This document shows positions 1-8,408 of a stretch of DNA of 25,326 bases, one piece after another. A program made the position numbers and the translations under genes. The notes below the pieces were generated by a model that saw only the letters and a list, made by a program, of their open reading frames with translations, was not told where the DNA came from and did not search any database. Numbering within the stretch: the first letter of the stretch is position 1; the number at the start of each line of letters is the position of its first letter. The DNA is from CAUPWF01 sp044425815. GTDB taxonomy: Bacteria > Bacillota > Clostridia > Lachnospirales > Lachnospiraceae. The stretch covers positions 1 to 25,326 of the forward strand of contig JAWXVA010000030.1 of the NCBI GenBank assembly GCA_044425815.1, read 5' to 3'.

Positions 1-1252
1 GTGCTACTGCTGCCGCTGCCATTCCAGAACCAGCGCCACACTCTACCTGACATCCTGCAACTTCTGCTGCAAAGGTAGCATTATTTGTAAAAAACACACC
101 GATTAATCCTGCCGCAAATAGCGCAAGTAATGATTCTTCTCTTTCTACTTCCATGTAGTTTGATACCCCTATGACTGTTCCTGGTAAACAACCGCAAGAA
201 CCAGCGGTAGGTGCTGCTACAATAACGCCCATAGAACTTTTCACTTCCATAATTGCTGTGATAGATTCTATAATCCCGCTCATCAAACTATCTTGTAACA
301 TTCTCTTTTTGTTCTTTGCGATAAGTGGCGATTGAGCATGTAAGATTCTATCTTTATATTCTGTTCCTTCTAATCCTGTTTTTACAGCTTGTTCCATGAT
401 TGTATAAATGGTATCCATCTGATTCATGACTACTGCTCTATCATTTCCGCTTCTTATGCATTCGTATAGGACACCTAATTCTCCCATACTTAAGTCTGTC
501 TTTTTAGCATACTGCAATAATTCTTCCCCATTAGAAAATGGTAAGACACTCTTTTTATTTGACAGTGTTGGCAATACAGGGGCTACTACTACCCATTCAT
601 TTACGCCCAAGTCTTGTAGTGCTTGTATTTTCTCCGCTCCACTAAAATCATGACGGGACTTTATTTGTAAGAGATCCCAGCCTACATTTTCGTGAATCAA
701 CATTTCTTCTACTTGAATACCCTCTATATGAATGCCTTCTATATGAATACTTTCTTTAATCGCTTCTAATTCTTCCCGACTTCCTTGCGCAAGCAATTCA
801 TAATAATCACCTATCATAGAAAGTTTTGTCCCATTATAGGAAAGGACTTCTACCATTCCACCACCTGTACTAATGGCATCCATCCAGAATCTATGTCCAT
901 TCTTACACTCTACATCTAAGCGATAGTAATTCGGATGGGTTTCCCCCATGTCTTCTACTGCAAATGTAACTTCAATTCCTCTGTCTTTCATTATTTGAAA
1001 GCATTCTGGCACTTGTTCTTCTGCTAGGTCTATCCCTAGTAATCCGCAGTGCATTCCTAGATTCGACCCTTGACTATCATAGGTAAGTACTAACGTTCCA
1101 CTTACGTCAACACGCACCTCTACTTTCTTAAGGTTATTGTGAGACATCTCTCTTGCAATTGCTCCAATTCGTGCTGCTGCCGCTACGTGAGAACTTGATG
1201 GTCCCCTCATGATTGGTCCTAAAACATCATTAAATATACTGGCATTCCCCAT
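1..1252 (-). CDS. Fe-S L-serine dehydratase-type protein, beta and alpha domains fused (3' end outside window)
   Basis: An uninterrupted frame of 417 codons runs from ATG 1252-1250 off the left edge. Residues about 15-30 contain GPSSSHVAAAARIG, close to the SDH beta-domain signature GPSSSHTAGAARIG, and STGGG follows near residue 125. From about residue 230 the alpha-chain domain begins; it contains APTAGSCGCLPG and GCQVECGAGSGMAAAA, with cysteines that could bind the [4Fe-4S] cluster of this family. So beta precedes alpha in one chain, whereas Bacillus has separate SdaAB and SdaAA. The family converts L-serine to pyruvate and ammonia. The start overlaps the alpha-galactosidase stop (TAATG), with GAAGAGGAG just upstream, so translational coupling is likely. 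A three-unit IHIEG-like repeat lies between the domains. The HT-to-HV change in the signature and the sugar-operon context leave the substrate open. C-terminus and full length are unseen. Confidence 0.85.
   Translation of the reverse strand, partial: MGNASIFNDVLGPIMRGPSSSHVAAAARIGAIAREMSHNNLKKVEVRVDVSGTLVLTYDSQGSNLGMHCGLLGIDLAEEQVPECFQIMKDRGIEVTFAVEDMGETHPNYYRLDVECKNGHRFWMDAISTGGGMVEVLSYNGTKLSMIGDYYELLAQGSREELEAIKESIHIEGIHIEGIQVEEMLIHENVGWDLLQIKSRHDFSGAEKIQALQDLGVNEWVVVAPVLPTLSNKKSVLPFSNGEELLQYAKKTDLSMGELGVLYECIRSGNDRAVVMNQMDTIYTIMEQAVKTGLEGTEYKDRILHAQSPLIAKNKKRMLQDSLMSGIIESITAIMEVKSSMGVIVAAPTAGSCGCLPGTVIGVSNYMEVEREESLLALFAAGLIGVFFTNNATFAAEVAGCQVECGAGSGMAAAAVA
704..748 (-). repeat. Three tandem 15-nt units coding for IHIEG-like pentapeptides
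   Basis: Read on the minus strand, 748-734, 733-719 and 718-704 encode IHIEG, IHIEG and IQVEE. The first two units differ at only two bases and the third is more diverged. They fall at about residues 168-183 of the dehydratase, in the stretch joining the beta and alpha domains. This looks like a local in-frame duplication in a linker. Confidence 0.7.
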
Positions 1253-3600
1253 TATAAATTCCTCTCCTCTTCTATCATGTATAAACGACTACTATAATCT
1301 TGGAAGAACCTTACTTCATCATTGAATCCTGTTCCACCAAATCCTTGTTTCAAACGTATTCCTATTTTATTCAATACACTTCCTGTAACCACATAATCTT
1401 CTTTTTCACTATGCATTTTCACAAATTGTGCAGCCACATTGTGTATGATTCCATCTTGCTTTATGTGTATTGGAGAAATCATATTAATTAAATCCCCAAA
1501 TTCTCTTACGTCAAACACCAATGGTAGGTTCGTAAAATGGTATTTCTTCTCCTCGGCTAGCCCTCGTGTTTTGAAATGTCCTCTAACACTGTTCGGTGTT
1601 ACCTGAGTCTGTAAATACAGCCCAATCCCACAACTTTTATCTTGGGAAACGCTCATCCATTTATACGTTCCATTTTCATTACTTGTCAAGCGATGATACG
1701 TACCATATTGTAGTACATTCCTATATTTTTTGTACCATTCAATATGGTGTTTGATCGCTTCTAGGTCTTTCACACTCATATCTGCCAAGTTACACTCATA
1801 TCCTAATACCCCAAAACATGCTACTTGGAAGCGTGTATCTAAGGATGTGTTTCGCAGTGTTTGATGATTTGGACAACTGGAAACATGGGCTCCTATCACT
1901 GACATCGGATACCCATAACTATACCCTGTTTGAATCTGAGCCCTGCAAATAGCATCTGTATTATCACTAGCCCACATCTGTGGCATATAACAAAGCATCC
2001 CAAGATCCGAACGATTGCCACCAGATGCACATGCTTCGAATAGTACTTCTGGAAATGCACTCGTAAGTTCTTCCAATACTCGATACAAACCTATGATATA
2101 CCTATGATAAAACTCTCCTTGCTTTGAAGCTTCTAACCCTTGTGAAAATGCATCGGATACAATGCGATTCATATCCCATTTTACATAACTGATATTTGCA
2201 CTCGAAAATACTTGCTTCATCTGTTCTATTATATAATCTTGTACTACTGTCTGTGTCAGATCTAACACCAATTGATTACGCCCAAGTGACTGCCTCTGGT
2301 CTGGGATCTCAACTGCATACTCTGGATGTTCTCGATAACACTCACTGTCATAACTCACCATCTCAGGCTCTACCCAGATTCCAAACTTCATCCCCATTGT
2401 ATTTATTTTATCTGCCAACCCTTTTAAACCATTAGGTAATTTTTTCTTATTAACATACCAGTCTCCTAGCGACGTAGTATCATCATTACGCACGCCGAAC
2501 CATCCATCATCTAACACAAATAATTCAATGCCAACCTTACTTCCTGCTTTTGCCAATTTCAACAGTTTGCTTTCATTAAAATCAAAATAAGATGCTTCCC
2601 AGCTATTGAGTAATACTGGTCGTTCTTTTTTCTTCCATACACCTCGTACAATATGCGCTCTGACAAACGCATGCATTTGCTGGCTGATTTCATCATAACC
2701 ATGAGAAGAATAGGTCAAAACTGCTTCTGGAGACTCAAACACTTCATTAGATGCAAGGGTATATTCGAATCCAAAAGGATTGATTCCGCACAAGAAATGG
2801 GTCATCTGGTATCCATTCACCTCTACTGCTTCATAATGATTTCCACTATAGATCAGATTGCATGCATAACAATCGCCCTGTTCTTCCGTCGTTCCTGAAG
2901 TACTAAGCATAACAAATGGGTTACTTCGGTTACTTGAACCGCCTGTCTTAGAATCATTCACTATAATCCCTTGACTACATTTCACATCTTGTCGGTTCAT
3001 CTCTCTTGCCCATGCACCTTTGAATGTTGTAACTGTATACTCATTCTCTATAAAATCCAATTGACAACTTAGGAGTCTTCTTACTCGAATATCATCCTGA
3101 CCCTTATTCCACAACTTGCAACTGCGAACAATCACATTGGTATCTACAAACACCGAATAATAAAGATGCAGTTCTGCGTCTATATTCTTATCCTTTAGTA
3201 CCATCACTAATGTCTCTGTTTCTCCTGACTCGTCATAACTCGAAGGCAATGATTCAAGATTCTGCTTTTTCTCTATATAAAAGCTATCATATAAGAAATC
3301 GCATGTTGTGCTTCCATTCGAATAAATTAACTCTACCATCGGTTCGCGGATATCGCCTTTTCCTCTTGTAGATAACTCCAAGGGTCTATTTTCCAATCCT
3401 ATCGTAGGATAATCGATATCATATGTATTTAGATTTCCTTCTACAAATGCTGCTTGAGGAAAGATTCCTTGGTAGCAATCCGAAAATGTCACCTTCTCTC
3501 CATAATATAAATGTTCTAAATGTCCAGATGGTAGAACGTGCATACAGTATGTTGTATCCTTCGTGCCTAATACAAATATCGAGTTCACATTTGATATCAT
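1252..3600 (-). CDS. GH36 alpha-galactosidase, cytoplasmic
   Basis: This 782-residue protein is full length for the bacterial GH36 family. It hydrolyses terminal alpha-1,6-galactosyl bonds, as in melibiose and raffinose-family sugars. An N-terminal beta-rich domain (about 1-330) precedes the barrel. WEASYFDFNE (334-343) and LDDGWFGVR (363-371) are typical substrate-site segments. The nucleophile is Asp476 in VKWDMNR and the acid/base is Asp546 in the SDNTD motif. CASGGNRSD (524-532) is also characteristic. No signal peptide is present, so it works inside the cell. The start is 2 nt after the symporter stop, with ATGGAGG spanning that stop as the ribosome binding site. Its own stop overlaps the next start. 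The exact oligosaccharide preference cannot be read from sequence. Confidence 0.95.
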   Translation of the reverse strand: MISNVNSIFVLGTKDTTYCMHVLPSGHLEHLYYGEKVTFSDCYQGIFPQAAFVEGNLNTYDIDYPTIGLENRPLELSTRGKGDIREPMVELIYSNGSTTCDFLYDSFYIEKKQNLESLPSSYDESGETETLVMVLKDKNIDAELHLYYSVFVDTNVIVRSCKLWNKGQDDIRVRRLLSCQLDFIENEYTVTTFKGAWAREMNRQDVKCSQGIIVNDSKTGGSSNRSNPFVMLSTSGTTEEQGDCYACNLIYSGNHYEAVEVNGYQMTHFLCGINPFGFEYTLASNEVFESPEAVLTYSSHGYDEISQQMHAFVRAHIVRGVWKKKERPVLLNSWEASYFDFNESKLLKLAKAGSKVGIELFVLDDGWFGVRNDDTTSLGDWYVNKKKLPNGLKGLADKINTMGMKFGIWVEPEMVSYDSECYREHPEYAVEIPDQRQSLGRNQLVLDLTQTVVQDYIIEQMKQVFSSANISYVKWDMNRIVSDAFSQGLEASKQGEFYHRYIIGLYRVLEELTSAFPEVLFEACASGGNRSDLGMLCYMPQMWASDNTDAICRAQIQTGYSYGYPMSVIGAHVSSCPNHQTLRNTSLDTRFQVACFGVLGYECNLADMSVKDLEAIKHHIEWYKKYRNVLQYGTYHRLTSNENGTYKWMSVSQDKSCGIGLYLQTQVTPNSVRGHFKTRGLAEEKKYHFTNLPLVFDVREFGDLINMISPIHIKQDGIIHNVAAQFVKMHSEKEDYVVTGSVLNKIGIRLKQGFGGTGFNDEVRFFQDYSSRLYMIEEERNL

Positions 3601-3602
3601 CG

Positions 3603-4991
3603 CTAGTCCTCCATTTTTTTACCGAGTTCTATTGTAATCTCGCCCATTTTTTCTTCTGTTAATCTATATTTTTTTCTAAATAACACGATTGCTATTATAA
3701 GACCACACACTGGAATAACAGTCATTAATATCCGCATTCCTAATAATGTTCCTGCTGTCTGCGTCGCCGCATCTATATCAAGTTGGATCACATCCAATCC
3801 TATCCCTGCGATAAAAACTGAGATTGCGGATGCCAGCTTCACTACGAAAGTCTGTAATGAGAAGATAACGCTTTCATTTCTCTGACCACTCTTCCACTCG
3901 CCATAATCTACCGTGTCTGCAAGAAAAATCGTAGTTAAAACTGTTGCCAGTCCAAATCCCACAAAGATAATCGCTGCTGCCACTGCCAACAATACGATAT
4001 TTGTAATCTTTAATGTACCTAAAAGGAACAACATAGTATAGCCCACAATTGCTGTAATAATTGCTCCCACAAAAATGTGACTAGTAGTATATTTTTTTCT
4101 TAATACCGGTAGACTTGTCATTGCCAAAATCTGTGCCACACCACCGACTGTACCGAACACACCATATAATTCTGCATTACCAATATCATATCGGAAGAAA
4201 TACAATGCAAGATTCTGTGTAAGATAAAGGGATGCGTTAAATATCACAATGGTGACTACCACTGCTAGGGCTTGATCATTGTGCACCAAAGCAGAAAGCA
4301 TCTCACCTACTGTCGGTGCCTTTGATTGCTCTTGATTCTTTTCTTTTACCATAGTTACTGTAATGGTAATTGCTATCACAAAGAAAATAGCCACAAGCAT
4401 TGCTACCAATCGAAATCCTTCTCTTTCATTGCCTCCACCTAGTATACTGACTAACACCATAGCTAATGCTGTTGAGATTGCATATCCAAGCCCTGCACAA
4501 CTCCTAGCTATAACAGACATGGTTTCGCGCTCTTTTCCTGGTTCCGTAATAGCTGGTATCATTGACCAATAAGGGATATCCATAATGGTATAAGTCATAC
4601 CCCAAATTATATAGATAACGGATACGTATATTAACATTTGATTTCCTTCTAACGATTCTGGAACTGCAAACATAAAATATAACACTACCGCATTGATAAG
4701 TGTTCCTATCATAAGCCAAGGACGAAATCTTCCAAATCGACTCTTTGTCTTCCCTACTAACACTCCCATAACTGGATCATTAAATGCATCAAAGGTACGT
4801 GCCGCCATAAATAGTACACCGATAAACGTTGCACTTACGCCTAATACTGTATTGAAATAGTACATGAGGAATCCTGCTACTAAAGCATATACCATATCTT
4901 TTCCAACCGCACCGATTCCATACCCCACTTTCATACTAATGTCCGAACTAGTGCTTGTTTTCGTATTTTGTTTTTGCATTTTCTTGCTCAT
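3603..4991 (-). CDS. GPH-family (MelB-like) sugar:cation symporter
   Basis: A polytopic protein of 462 residues with about twelve hydrophobic segments. The segment DAFNDPVMGVLVGKTKSRFGRFRPW, about 50 residues in, is the N-terminal signature of the glycoside-pentoside-hexuronide:cation symporters (MelB, XylP and relatives), and DYGEW and QRNE lie in the second half. It should import galactosides with Na+ or H+. I chose ATG 4991 over ATG 5006: the five codons between them (MRGRQ) are themselves the ribosome binding site AGGGGGAGG, and nothing resembling one precedes 5006. It lies 47 nt after the GH2 gene and 2 nt before the alpha-galactosidase, so transport and hydrolysis are expressed together. 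Substrate is inferred from the neighbours. Confidence 0.93.
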   Translation of the reverse strand: MSKKMQKQNTKTSTSSDISMKVGYGIGAVGKDMVYALVAGFLMYYFNTVLGVSATFIGVLFMAARTFDAFNDPVMGVLVGKTKSRFGRFRPWLMIGTLINAVVLYFMFAVPESLEGNQMLIYVSVIYIIWGMTYTIMDIPYWSMIPAITEPGKERETMSVIARSCAGLGYAISTALAMVLVSILGGGNEREGFRLVAMLVAIFFVIAITITVTMVKEKNQEQSKAPTVGEMLSALVHNDQALAVVVTIVIFNASLYLTQNLALYFFRYDIGNAELYGVFGTVGGVAQILAMTSLPVLRKKYTTSHIFVGAIITAIVGYTMLFLLGTLKITNIVLLAVAAAIIFVGFGLATVLTTIFLADTVDYGEWKSGQRNESVIFSLQTFVVKLASAISVFIAGIGLDVIQLDIDAATQTAGTLLGMRILMTVIPVCGLIIAIVLFRKKYRLTEEKMGEITIELGKKMED

Positions 4992-4994
4992 TTG

Positions 4995-5003
4995 CCTCCC
5001 CCT
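4995..5003 (-). promoter_or_regulatory. Ribosome binding site that sets the symporter start
   Basis: The minus strand reads AGGGGGAGG, then CAA, then ATG (4991). If the upstream ATG at 5006 were used, this purine run would be coding. Its strength and position argue that translation starts at 4991. Confidence 0.75.
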
Positions 5004-5038
5004 CATTTCTAATCACAATACGAACCTATATTTTTTCT

Positions 5039-7591
5039 TTATTTGCTTTTTAGGATATCATACGTGATACACACTTCTTCCAATCCACTTCCACTTACTT
5101 TTAAAACACCTACCCCAAATCTTCCATTTGTTTTTACATACGTTCCTACACTGCCACCAATCGCTGCTACTACATTTGGTCCAATTAGCTCAATACATCC
5201 CACTGTTTCGAATTGAATCACGCCTTGATAATATGGTATCACTTCACCCAACTGATTTACTACCTGAACACGAACTGTTGCCACATCATACGTGTGATCT
5301 TCTTGCAAGATTTCTGTATCTGTAGATACTTTGATAAATATACCATTTGTAGATGATTTAGACACAACTTTTACTACTTTATCATTTTCAATAGCTTCAA
5401 AGCGATACGTGGTCGCCTCATCGCCCCAATTACCGATATATTTTTTGTACAAACGTGCCCCATCTTCTGCTGTTAACTTCTCTAAGAACATCACTTTCGC
5501 CATCTTCACCTTGTATTTAAACGGCAAATTATACTGACCATATTTAGTAATCGCGAGCATAACCTCTTTGATTGTCTCCGCATTCTTATGCGAATACTTC
5601 TCTTGCTTTTCCATTAATTCCCCTACAAAATCATCTATGAGAATTGGTGGATGTGACAAATGTCCATATTTACTTTTATTCGGATAAAAATCCTTTATAA
5701 ATTCATCATTCTTATATAATTTCACATAGTCTGCATTGGTGAATGCATAAACCTCTTCTACATTTCCAGCTGGATGTTCCCCAATATCCATCCCCGAACT
5801 TATTTCAAGTACTGGTGTATCTAACCCTTGAGAGGCATATACGCTTGCCGCTAATTTTGGAATACGGAACATATTCATAACACCGTGGTAACAAATACGG
5901 TCACCACTCCCAAAGTCTTTATGTGTATTATAATCAAACATACACCATCCAAATCCACCAGTAATCTCTGCATTTGCATAAAGTGATTCTAAAACATTTG
6001 CATGTCGCTTAGCATGCTCTAATCTATGCATTTCTGAGTCAAATGGTTTCGTTGGGAACATGTGTCCATTGTATTCTGTGACCAAATATGGTGCTTCCAT
6101 ATTACTCGTCACTTTGTTTTTATTTTCCAATCCTGGGTTTTTACCTGTGTGAGAGAAATCATTATAAGTATAGACATCCTCTAATAATGTACTATTTTTC
6201 AAAAATCTAACACCACCTGTTTGTCTCGTATCATCCAGTCCATGAATGATTTTATTTAGTCGTCGATATAATCGATCATCATCTAAAGACTCATTGATTC
6301 TTGCTCCCCATAAAATAATGGATGGGTGATTGCGGTATTGGCGAACCATTTCTTCCGTCATATCTGCTGCAGCATCTTTCCACTCTTCATTCCCGATATG
6401 TTGCCATCCTGGTAATTCTGTAAATACCAACAGTCCCAATTCATCACATCGTTCAATAAAGTAATGGGATTGAGGGTAATGAGAAGTCCGTACTGCATTT
6501 ACACCTAATTCATATTTCAATATATCTGCATCAAATTGTTGTGGTCGCTTAGGCATTGCATAGCCAACATAAGGAAATGCTTGATGCCTGTTCAATCCAC
6601 TGATTTTCACTTTCTCATCATTTAAATAAAATCCATCTGTTCGAAATTCACACGTGCGAAATCCAAAGGAAACAATCTTTGTATCAAATACATGCTCCTC
6701 TAATTGTAATTCTATTTTACATTCATATAAGTTCGGATTCTGCAAATCCCACACTTCAATTTCGTTCACTTCAAAAGTTAATTGTGCTGTATTTTTTTGC
6801 ACTACTTCAATCTCGGTTACCGATGCTAAATCACTCAGTTCCTCAATTGTATCATGCTTTTCTTCATCCTTAGCAGATGTAGATTCCTCCACTTTCTCTA
6901 GTACGAGAGATTCCGTGATTTTTCCTTCTCCTAAAGTATTCCAGCCTTGTTCTCCCTTTTTTCGTATCGAACACACTACACTTACTTGCTCTATCTCACC
7001 TTCCACTGTGAACTCTGCAGTTAGCATCTTATCAATTCGTTCTTTTTTGATAATTTGTGGTTCTTGTTCTGGGTTTTCTCCTTCTACCGTCACTTCATCT
7101 ATTGATTTTTTTAACTGCGGCTTTATAAATAAATCTTTCACATATGACTGTTCTTTGATTTCTAAATATACATCTCTATAAATCCCTCCATATGTCATGT
7201 AGTCAATCACATGGCCAAATGGTGGAATATTCAAACTCTCTCTGCTATCTACTTCTACCAAGAGATTATTTTCAAATCCGTATTGTAAATATGGTGCTAA
7301 ATCAATTGTAAATGCTGTGTAGCCACCTTTGTGTACTCCTATCACTTGATCGCCAAGATAAACCTTTGCCGCATGAGCAATTCCTTCAAATGTCAATAAT
7401 ACTTTCTTGCCTCTATAACTTTCCTCCGCCATAATATTTCTACTATAGAAACTAACAAATTGATATTCTTCATCACTAAAATAGCTAAGTGGTAATTCTA
7501 TGTTTGTATGCGGAATCGCAATTTCTGTAGGTTCCGTATCGTTTCCCTTTGCAAATTGCCACTCTTTATTTAAATAAATTCTATTGTACAT
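5039..7591 (-). CDS. GH2 glycosidase, probable beta-galactosidase
   Basis: This 850-residue protein has GH2 architecture: N-terminal sugar-binding jelly roll (about 1-150), Ig-like domain (about 150-315), TIM barrel (about 320-620), then C-terminal beta domains. GLNRHQAFP (332-340) and RTSHYP (368-373) are typical of the barrel. Glu434 in WGARINES is the expected acid/base and Glu506 in VTEYNGH the expected nucleophile. It lacks a signal peptide, so it acts on imported sugar. First gene of the operon, with AAAGGAG 8 nt before ATG 7591. Beta-galactosidase is the best guess from family and context; beta-glucuronidase or another GH2 activity is possible. The Ig-like domain carries a charged Glu/Lys/Ser-rich insertion (about 165-270), unusual for the family. 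Confidence 0.88.
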   Translation of the reverse strand: MYNRIYLNKEWQFAKGNDTEPTEIAIPHTNIELPLSYFSDEEYQFVSFYSRNIMAEESYRGKKVLLTFEGIAHAAKVYLGDQVIGVHKGGYTAFTIDLAPYLQYGFENNLLVEVDSRESLNIPPFGHVIDYMTYGGIYRDVYLEIKEQSYVKDLFIKPQLKKSIDEVTVEGENPEQEPQIIKKERIDKMLTAEFTVEGEIEQVSVVCSIRKKGEQGWNTLGEGKITESLVLEKVEESTSAKDEEKHDTIEELSDLASVTEIEVVQKNTAQLTFEVNEIEVWDLQNPNLYECKIELQLEEHVFDTKIVSFGFRTCEFRTDGFYLNDEKVKISGLNRHQAFPYVGYAMPKRPQQFDADILKYELGVNAVRTSHYPQSHYFIERCDELGLLVFTELPGWQHIGNEEWKDAAADMTEEMVRQYRNHPSIILWGARINESLDDDRLYRRLNKIIHGLDDTRQTGGVRFLKNSTLLEDVYTYNDFSHTGKNPGLENKNKVTSNMEAPYLVTEYNGHMFPTKPFDSEMHRLEHAKRHANVLESLYANAEITGGFGWCMFDYNTHKDFGSGDRICYHGVMNMFRIPKLAASVYASQGLDTPVLEISSGMDIGEHPAGNVEEVYAFTNADYVKLYKNDEFIKDFYPNKSKYGHLSHPPILIDDFVGELMEKQEKYSHKNAETIKEVMLAITKYGQYNLPFKYKVKMAKVMFLEKLTAEDGARLYKKYIGNWGDEATTYRFEAIENDKVVKVVSKSSTNGIFIKVSTDTEILQEDHTYDVATVRVQVVNQLGEVIPYYQGVIQFETVGCIELIGPNVVAAIGGSVGTYVKTNGRFGVGVLKVSGSGLEEVCITYDILKSK

Positions 7592-7624
7592 CGTTCAATC
7601 TCCTTTACGCTTTTCTAGCTACTA

Positions 7625-7647
7625 AATATTCATATATTCAATATTGA
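7625..7647 (-). promoter_or_regulatory. Possible operator: ATATTCA repeats below the sugar-operon promoter
   Basis: On the plus strand ATATTCA occurs at 7626-7632 and 7634-7640, and ATATTGA at 7641-7647. Palindromic AATATT ends the block on both sides (7625-7630 and 7640-7645). It sits between the probable -10 element and the GH2 start, where a repressor would block transcription. The region is very AT-rich, so chance repeats are possible. Confidence 0.25.
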
Positions 7648-7655
7648 CTATTTAT

Positions 7656-7684
7656 ATAATATCATACATTTTCACAAGAAAAAA
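7656..7684 (-). promoter_or_regulatory. Probable promoter of the galactoside operon
   Basis: The minus strand has an extended -10, TG-A-TATTAT (TATTAT at 7661-7656). The -35 position 17 nt upstream holds only the terminator T-tract (TTTTTT), so the -35 is poor. A weak -35 fits a promoter needing an activator or relying on the extended -10. No cre-like (CcpA) site was evident. Confidence 0.4.
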
Positions 7685-7702
7685 GAGTGCTCCATGCACT
7701 CT
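7679..7702 (-). terminator. Intrinsic terminator ending the tig-to-engB cluster
   Basis: Arms AGAGTGC (7684-7690) and GCACTCT (7696-7702) form a 7-bp stem with a TCCAT loop, followed on the minus strand by a T tract (7683-7679). It separates engB from the sugar operon. Its upstream arm overlaps the stop codon of the small remnant ORF. Confidence 0.8.
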
Positions 7703-7787
7703 ATTCCCTTAATTTCTTAATTCCTTCTATTAATACTTTCACATCATCAATAATATAGTCAACTGCCCCTGCTTCGAGCAATTTCAT
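7701..7787 (-). pseudogene. 28-codon ORF resembling the C-terminal end of a HAD-type phosphatase
   Basis: After the engB stop, the minus strand has ATG 7787 to TAG 7701, encoding 28 residues with the core AGAVDYIIDDVKVLIEGI. A Gly-Ala-x-Asp-Tyr-Ile-Ile-Asp string followed by an amphipathic helix is how many HAD-superfamily phosphatases end. The ORF ends exactly at the terminator stem, as a genuine 3' gene end would. The upstream bases belong to engB in another frame, so no catalytic part remains. No good ribosome binding site precedes the ATG. I read it as the leftover tail of a deleted gene; a real micropeptide is the alternative. The HAD link is by eye only. Confidence 0.3.
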
Positions 7788-7794
7788 TACAATT

Positions 7795-8397
7795 CTAAAC
7801 CTCTTCCTCTGGATGCAAAAATTCCTTATCAATATAATCCCATATTTCTTCTCTTCCTTGCTTTGTTAATGCTGAAAATGGAAGAATTTTTGTTCCTGGT
7901 ACCAAATCTAACCCTTGACGTAACATTTTAAGATGTTTCTGCACTTGACTTCTTTTTATTTTGTCTAACTTGGTTGCAATAATAATCGGTTGAAACCCTT
8001 GTTCTACAACCCATTTATACATCATTTTATCATTATTTCCTGGATCATGTCTGATATCAATCAATAAAAATACTGCTTTTAATTGTCGGGACTCATGTAA
8101 ATAACGCTCAATTAATTTTCCCCATTTTGCTTTTTCTGATTGTGTTACTTTTGCATATCCGTAACCAGGCAAATCCACAAGATACATCTCATTATTAATA
8201 TTATACCAATTTATCGTCTGTGTCTTTCCTGGAGTCGCAGAAGTTCTTGCTAATGATTTACGATTCATCAATGCATTTATCAAAGAAGATTTCCCTACAT
8301 TTGATTTTCCTGCAAAAGCAACTTCTATATGCTCTGTCTCAGGTAATGTGCTTGTAATTCCACACACAATTTCTAATTCTACTTGTTTTATAACCAT
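7795..8397 (-). CDS. engB: Ribosome-biogenesis GTPase EngB/YsxC (YihA)
   Basis: A 200-residue TRAFAC-class GTPase, normal length for EngB. G1 is GKSNVGKS (30-37), the switch I region ATPGKTQ (54-60), G3 DLPGYGYAK (75-83), G4 TKLD (142-145) and G5 SAL (175-177). The family acts in late 50S subunit assembly and is essential in Bacillus and E. coli. The start at 8397 is supported by TAGGAGG, which overlaps the lon stop, 7 nt before ATG; the genes are 11 nt apart and presumably cotranscribed. Placement directly after lon is conserved in Bacillota. The last residues (HPEEEV) are acidic. Confidence 0.97.
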   Translation of the reverse strand: MVIKQVELEIVCGITSTLPETEHIEVAFAGKSNVGKSSLINALMNRKSLARTSATPGKTQTINWYNINNEMYLVDLPGYGYAKVTQSEKAKWGKLIERYLHESRQLKAVFLLIDIRHDPGNNDKMMYKWVVEQGFQPIIIATKLDKIKRSQVQKHLKMLRQGLDLVPGTKILPFSALTKQGREEIWDYIDKEFLHPEEEV

Positions 8398-8408
8398 GAT
8401 GGTTCCTC

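Noticed and set aside
6654..7181. 175-codon plus-strand open frame
   Set aside because: It is antisense to the charged insertion of the GH2 gene; Glu-rich codons read as Ser/Phe on the other strand. Ser/Cys/Phe-rich product, no ribosome binding site.
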